From a bacterium (lineage in GTDB: Bacteria > Patescibacteriota > Minisyncoccia > UBA6257 > 2-01-FULL-56-20): a DNA stretch of 47,455 nt. The notes under the pieces are model-generated. The model did not search any database, was not told the DNA's origin, and saw nothing but the letters and a program-made list of their open reading frames with translations. Made by a program: the position numbers and the translations under genes. The stretch covers positions 1 to 47,455 of the forward strand of contig JAKAUM010000006.1 in the NCBI GenBank assembly GCA_021827685.1, in the 5' to 3' direction. Every line of letters begins with the position of its first letter. Position 1 is the first letter of the stretch. This document shows positions 44,190 to 47,455 of this stretch, piece by piece.

Positions 44190-45494
44190 ATGGCTCAATT
44201 TCTTACGGAGCTTTTCGGCATTCCTCCCCAGCTTATTCCGGTCGCGCGGAGCATCGCGGCCGTCTGGAATGCTATATGGTGGATCGCCCTTCCGCTTATC
44301 GCTTTATCCGTGCTCTGGGAATCATGGAAGATTTATCTGCATTGGAGGTTCGTCAGCAACCTGAAGTTCAAGCTCCTTGAAATCAAGGTTCCGAAGAACA
44401 ACCTAAAGACGGCGAAAGCGATGGAGCAGATCTTCGCCGCCGCCCACGCGCCGTATTCCTACGGCATCCGATTCTGGGACAAATATTGGAAAGGCATGGA
44501 AGAGCCGTGGATGTCGTTCGAGCTCGTGGCGCACGAGGGGGAAAGTCATTTCTATCTCCGTGTTCCCGCTCGGTACCGCAATATGATGGAAGCCGCCGTC
44601 TTCAGCCAGTATCCGGATGCGGAGGTCACGGAGGCGGAAGATTATCTCGAAAGCATGCCGGACATGCTACCCAATAAAGATTTCACGCTGGATGGATTCG
44701 AAGAAGTCCTCCGGCACGAGGATTACCGCCCCATTCGGACCTATCTTTCATTCGAAGATCCCATCGAGGAGCGGCGGGTGGAAACGATGGGCGGCCTCCT
44801 CGAGACGATGTCGAAGATGCGCGGCGACGAACGCCTCTGGTACCAGGTCATCCTCGTGCCCACGGGAGAGGCATTCCAGAAGGAAGGCGAAAAGGCCATC
44901 GCAAAACTGCTGAAGGTGGAGACAGGGGAGGAGAAAAAGGCCTCTTTCCCGTCGCTCGATCTCGGCATATCGCTCGGCGAGGCGCTCAGGGCGCCGTTTC
45001 AGCATCCCGGCGAGGCGCAGTTGAAAAAGGAATCGCCGCAGCAAAAGATGAGTTTTATCGTCGCATCGCACGACAAAGAACGCGCGGAAGCGATCCAGAA
45101 GAAAATCGCGAAGATCGCGTTCAATGCGACGGTCCGGTTCGTCTATCTCGAGCAGAAGGACGCGCCTTCAAAGCCGGAGTACCTTATGGCGATTCACGGC
45201 TTCGTGCGCCAGTTCAATACGCAGGACCTCAACTCGCTGAAGCCGAACAGCCCCACGACGACCGCGGGATACGCCGTCCGGGGCCTTTTCAAGCAGACGC
45301 GCCTCAACTGGCGGCGTCATCTTCTCTATGAACATTACCGCCATACTCTCCCCGCGCATCACGCCTCCGTCCTCAACGTCGAGGAGCTCGCGACGATTTT
45401 CCACTTCCCGATCCAGGCGACGACGACGAGCGAACTCGAGAAGGTCGAATCGCGCAAGGGAACGCCGCCGGCCGCGCTGCCCGTCATCGAATAA
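44190..45494 (+). CDS. membrane protein of unknown function, partner of the downstream VirD4/TraD-like ATPase
   Basis: N-terminal TM WNAIWWIALPLIALSVLWESWKIYLHW, large soluble domain, 6-nt gap to the ATPase gene. Confidence 0.75.
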   Translation: MAQFLTELFGIPPQLIPVARSIAAVWNAIWWIALPLIALSVLWESWKIYLHWRFVSNLKFKLLEIKVPKNNLKTAKAMEQIFAAAHAPYSYGIRFWDKYWKGMEEPWMSFELVAHEGESHFYLRVPARYRNMMEAAVFSQYPDAEVTEAEDYLESMPDMLPNKDFTLDGFEEVLRHEDYRPIRTYLSFEDPIEERRVETMGGLLETMSKMRGDERLWYQVILVPTGEAFQKEGEKAIAKLLKVETGEEKKASFPSLDLGISLGEALRAPFQHPGEAQLKKESPQQKMSFIVASHDKERAEAIQKKIAKIAFNATVRFVYLEQKDAPSKPEYLMAIHGFVRQFNTQDLNSLKPNSPTTTAGYAVRGLFKQTRLNWRRHLLYEHYRHTLPAHHASVLNVEELATIFHFPIQATTTSELEKVESRKGTPPAALPVIE

Positions 45495-45500
45495 TCCTTC

Positions 45501-47318
45501 ATGCGAATCAATCCCGAAGAAAGGGACAGCATCACCCCGCTCGGCGTCACGAACGCGCGCGGGCTGAAGAAAAAATTCGGCATCAAGCTCGATGACCGCC
45601 GGCGGCACGTATATATCGTCGGGAAAACCGGCGTCGGGAAAACGACCCTGCTCGAGAACATGGCGATTGCGGACATCCTTTCGGGGAAGGGGGTCGCGAT
45701 CGTGGATCCTCACGGCGAATTCGCCGAGAAACTTCTCGATTTCATTCCCGAAAACCGGCTTGAAGACGTAATTTATTTCGATCCGTCCGATACGGAGAAT
45801 CCGATCGCGTTCAACCCGATGGAGCAGGTGGGCACCGAATTCCGCCACCTTGTCGCTTCGGGCATTATGGGCGTCTTCAAGAAGATATGGCCGGACGCGT
45901 GGTCTGCGCGGATGGAATATATCCTGAACAACACGCTCCTCGCGCTCCTCGAATACCCGGGCTCGACCTTGCTCGGCATTCTTCGCATGTTCGCCGAACC
46001 GAACTACCGCAAGAAGATCGTGGACAACCTGAAGGACCCCGTCATCAAGGCGTTCTGGCAGAACGAATTCGCCCGCTATACCCAGCGCCTTGAAACCGAG
46101 GCGCTCGCCGCGATCCAGAACAAGGTCGGGCAGTTTGTTTCAAATCCTCTGATCCGGAATATTCTCGGCCAGCCGCGCTCCTCGCTCAATATGCGCACCA
46201 TCATGGATTCCGGGAAGATATTCATCGTAAACCTCTCAAAGGGGAAAATGGGCGAGGACAATTCCGCCCTCCTCGGCGCGATGGTCATCACGCGCCTCCA
46301 GCTTGCCGCCATGTCGCGCGTGGACATTCCCGAGGAAAAGCGCCGCGACTTCTTCGTCTACGTGGACGAGTTCCAGAATTTTGCGACGGAATCTTTCGCG
46401 AGCATCCTTTCCGAGGCGAGGAAATACCGTCTGAGCCTGGTGCTCGCGCACCAGTATATCGGCCAGCTCGTATCGGGAGACGGAAACGCGAAGGTGCGCG
46501 ACGCGGTGTTCGGAAACGTCGGCACCATCGTCACGTTCCGCGTCGGCGCGGCGGACGCGGAGTTTCTCGAAAAGGAATTCATGCCCGAATTCCTCCAGCA
46601 GGATCTCGTGAATCTGCCGAAGGCGGGCGTATACGTAAAGCTCATGATCGACGGCGTCGCGTCGCGGCCGTTTTCCGCGGCGACCTTGCCGCCCCAACAG
46701 CCGCCGCTTGCATCCCGCCGCGACGTCATCATCCAGAATACTCGGATGCACTATGGGACGCCGCGCCGCGTCGTCGAAGAGCGCATTGCGGGGGAATGGC
46801 AGGCGACGGAAGAGGACATGATCCGCGAAAAAACGGGGCGGCAGGGGGAGCGGCGCCTGGACAGCGTGCTTGCGCCGCGGAACGCAAACGGGCCGGCCGC
46901 GAGCGGCGGCGGGCCGCGGATCCATCCTCTCCGCCGGATTCCCGACGGGCCGTCCGCTCCCCGGCGCCTGCCCGCGGAGAGCCGCGGGGCGCATTCTCCC
47001 GTTCCTCCATCCGCACCGCCCGCGCCGCCCGTACTGCCTGCGCCGCCGACCGCGGAAGGCGCTCCGTTTCCGGTATCGAACCCGCCGGTGTCCGCCGCAG
47101 GAAATCCGGCAGCGCCTGCGGATGCGCGCGCGGCCGCACCGCGGCCGCTGCAGCCGAAACAGTTTCCAAAGCCCGCCGTGGATATCGGCGCATTGAGGCG
47201 CGCCATACGGGAGTCCCTTGAGCCGCAACCGCCGGAACCGCCGGAGCCGCCGGAACCGCGCGAAAAAGAAAAAGATGAAGGGCATGCGGATGAAAAAACG
47301 GAGCCCGGTGCGCAGTAG
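45501..47318 (+). CDS. VirD4/TraD/HerA-like ATPase with Pro-rich C-terminal tail
   Basis: VYIVGKTGVGKTTLLENM Walker A, VAIVDPHGEFAEKLLDF, FFVYVDEFQNFATESFASILSEARKYRLSLVLAHQYIGQL. Confidence 0.93.
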   Translation: MRINPEERDSITPLGVTNARGLKKKFGIKLDDRRRHVYIVGKTGVGKTTLLENMAIADILSGKGVAIVDPHGEFAEKLLDFIPENRLEDVIYFDPSDTENPIAFNPMEQVGTEFRHLVASGIMGVFKKIWPDAWSARMEYILNNTLLALLEYPGSTLLGILRMFAEPNYRKKIVDNLKDPVIKAFWQNEFARYTQRLETEALAAIQNKVGQFVSNPLIRNILGQPRSSLNMRTIMDSGKIFIVNLSKGKMGEDNSALLGAMVITRLQLAAMSRVDIPEEKRRDFFVYVDEFQNFATESFASILSEARKYRLSLVLAHQYIGQLVSGDGNAKVRDAVFGNVGTIVTFRVGAADAEFLEKEFMPEFLQQDLVNLPKAGVYVKLMIDGVASRPFSAATLPPQQPPLASRRDVIIQNTRMHYGTPRRVVEERIAGEWQATEEDMIREKTGRQGERRLDSVLAPRNANGPAASGGGPRIHPLRRIPDGPSAPRRLPAESRGAHSPVPPSAPPAPPVLPAPPTAEGAPFPVSNPPVSAAGNPAAPADARAAAPRPLQPKQFPKPAVDIGALRRAIRESLEPQPPEPPEPPEPREKEKDEGHADEKTEPGAQ

Positions 47319-47455
47319 CGGCGCGGCGCGGGCGGGGCGGCCGCGCGCAAGATTCCATTTCTTGACGATCTTCCCTGGGATTTTTGATTCCTATCTCGGC
47401 GAATCGCTTTTTCGGCGCGCGCGCGGAAAAAAAATCATCGAAACGCGCGTCTATA
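47290..47455 (+). CDS. trmD: tRNA (guanine-N1)-methyltransferase TrmD, N-terminal part (3' truncated by window edge)
   Basis: RFHFLTIFPGIFDSYLGESLFRRARGKKIIETRVY; exact start uncertain (ATG 47290 or GTG 47311). Confidence 0.85.
   Translation, partial: MKKRSPVRSSGAARAGRPRARFHFLTIFPGIFDSYLGESLFRRARGKKIIETRVY

Noticed and set aside
47221-47265. Short tandem repeat CCGCCGGAA/G at the end of the TraD-like gene
   Set aside because: Simple PEP-coding repeat within a Pro-rich tail; not evidence of a CRISPR or mobile element.

Overview
This 47 kb window is gene-dense and GC-rich. It looks like a chromosomal segment from a Candidate Phyla Radiation (Patescibacteria)-like bacterium; that placement is inferred from gene content and minimal versions of housekeeping proteins, with no 16S to confirm it. 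TGA and TAA both act as stops, so the code is standard. I recognise: atpD (partial), atpC, a beta-carbonic-anhydrase-like protein, an Ogt/ATL-like protein, a 3-methyladenine glycosylase, a G6PD-6PGD fusion, a PGI/PMI-like isomerase, an orphan histidine kinase, radC, two ABC-2 export systems, ychF, recR, dnaB, cysS, a CorA-like protein, an hrcA-grpE-dnaK-(membrane protein)-dnaJ heat-shock operon with a CIRCE operator, a secreted HNH protein, an FNR-like reductase, recO, glyRS, murA, mreB, holB, frr, rseP, several secreted proteins, an ECF sigma/DUF5667 pair, FKBP, secD, secF, a sigma-region-4/HARE-HTH regulator, a VirD4/TraD-like ATPase module and the start of trmD. I saw no tRNA, rRNA, CRISPR array or transposase. 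The most notable observations are: (1) a ~380 nt unannotated, highly structured RNA candidate with its own promoter and terminator (34475-34853); (2) a single-ORF G6PD-6PGD fusion; (3) a -10 box placed 6-9 nt before the start codon of at least 18 genes, suggesting pervasive leaderless transcription, including two ultra-compact bidirectional promoters with the same geometry; (4) a CIRCE/-35 overlap in front of a mini-HrcA; (5) a nested-dyad divergent control region between secreted-protein genes; (6) MurA Cys115->Asp; (7) a CorA-like protein with GMR in place of GMN.
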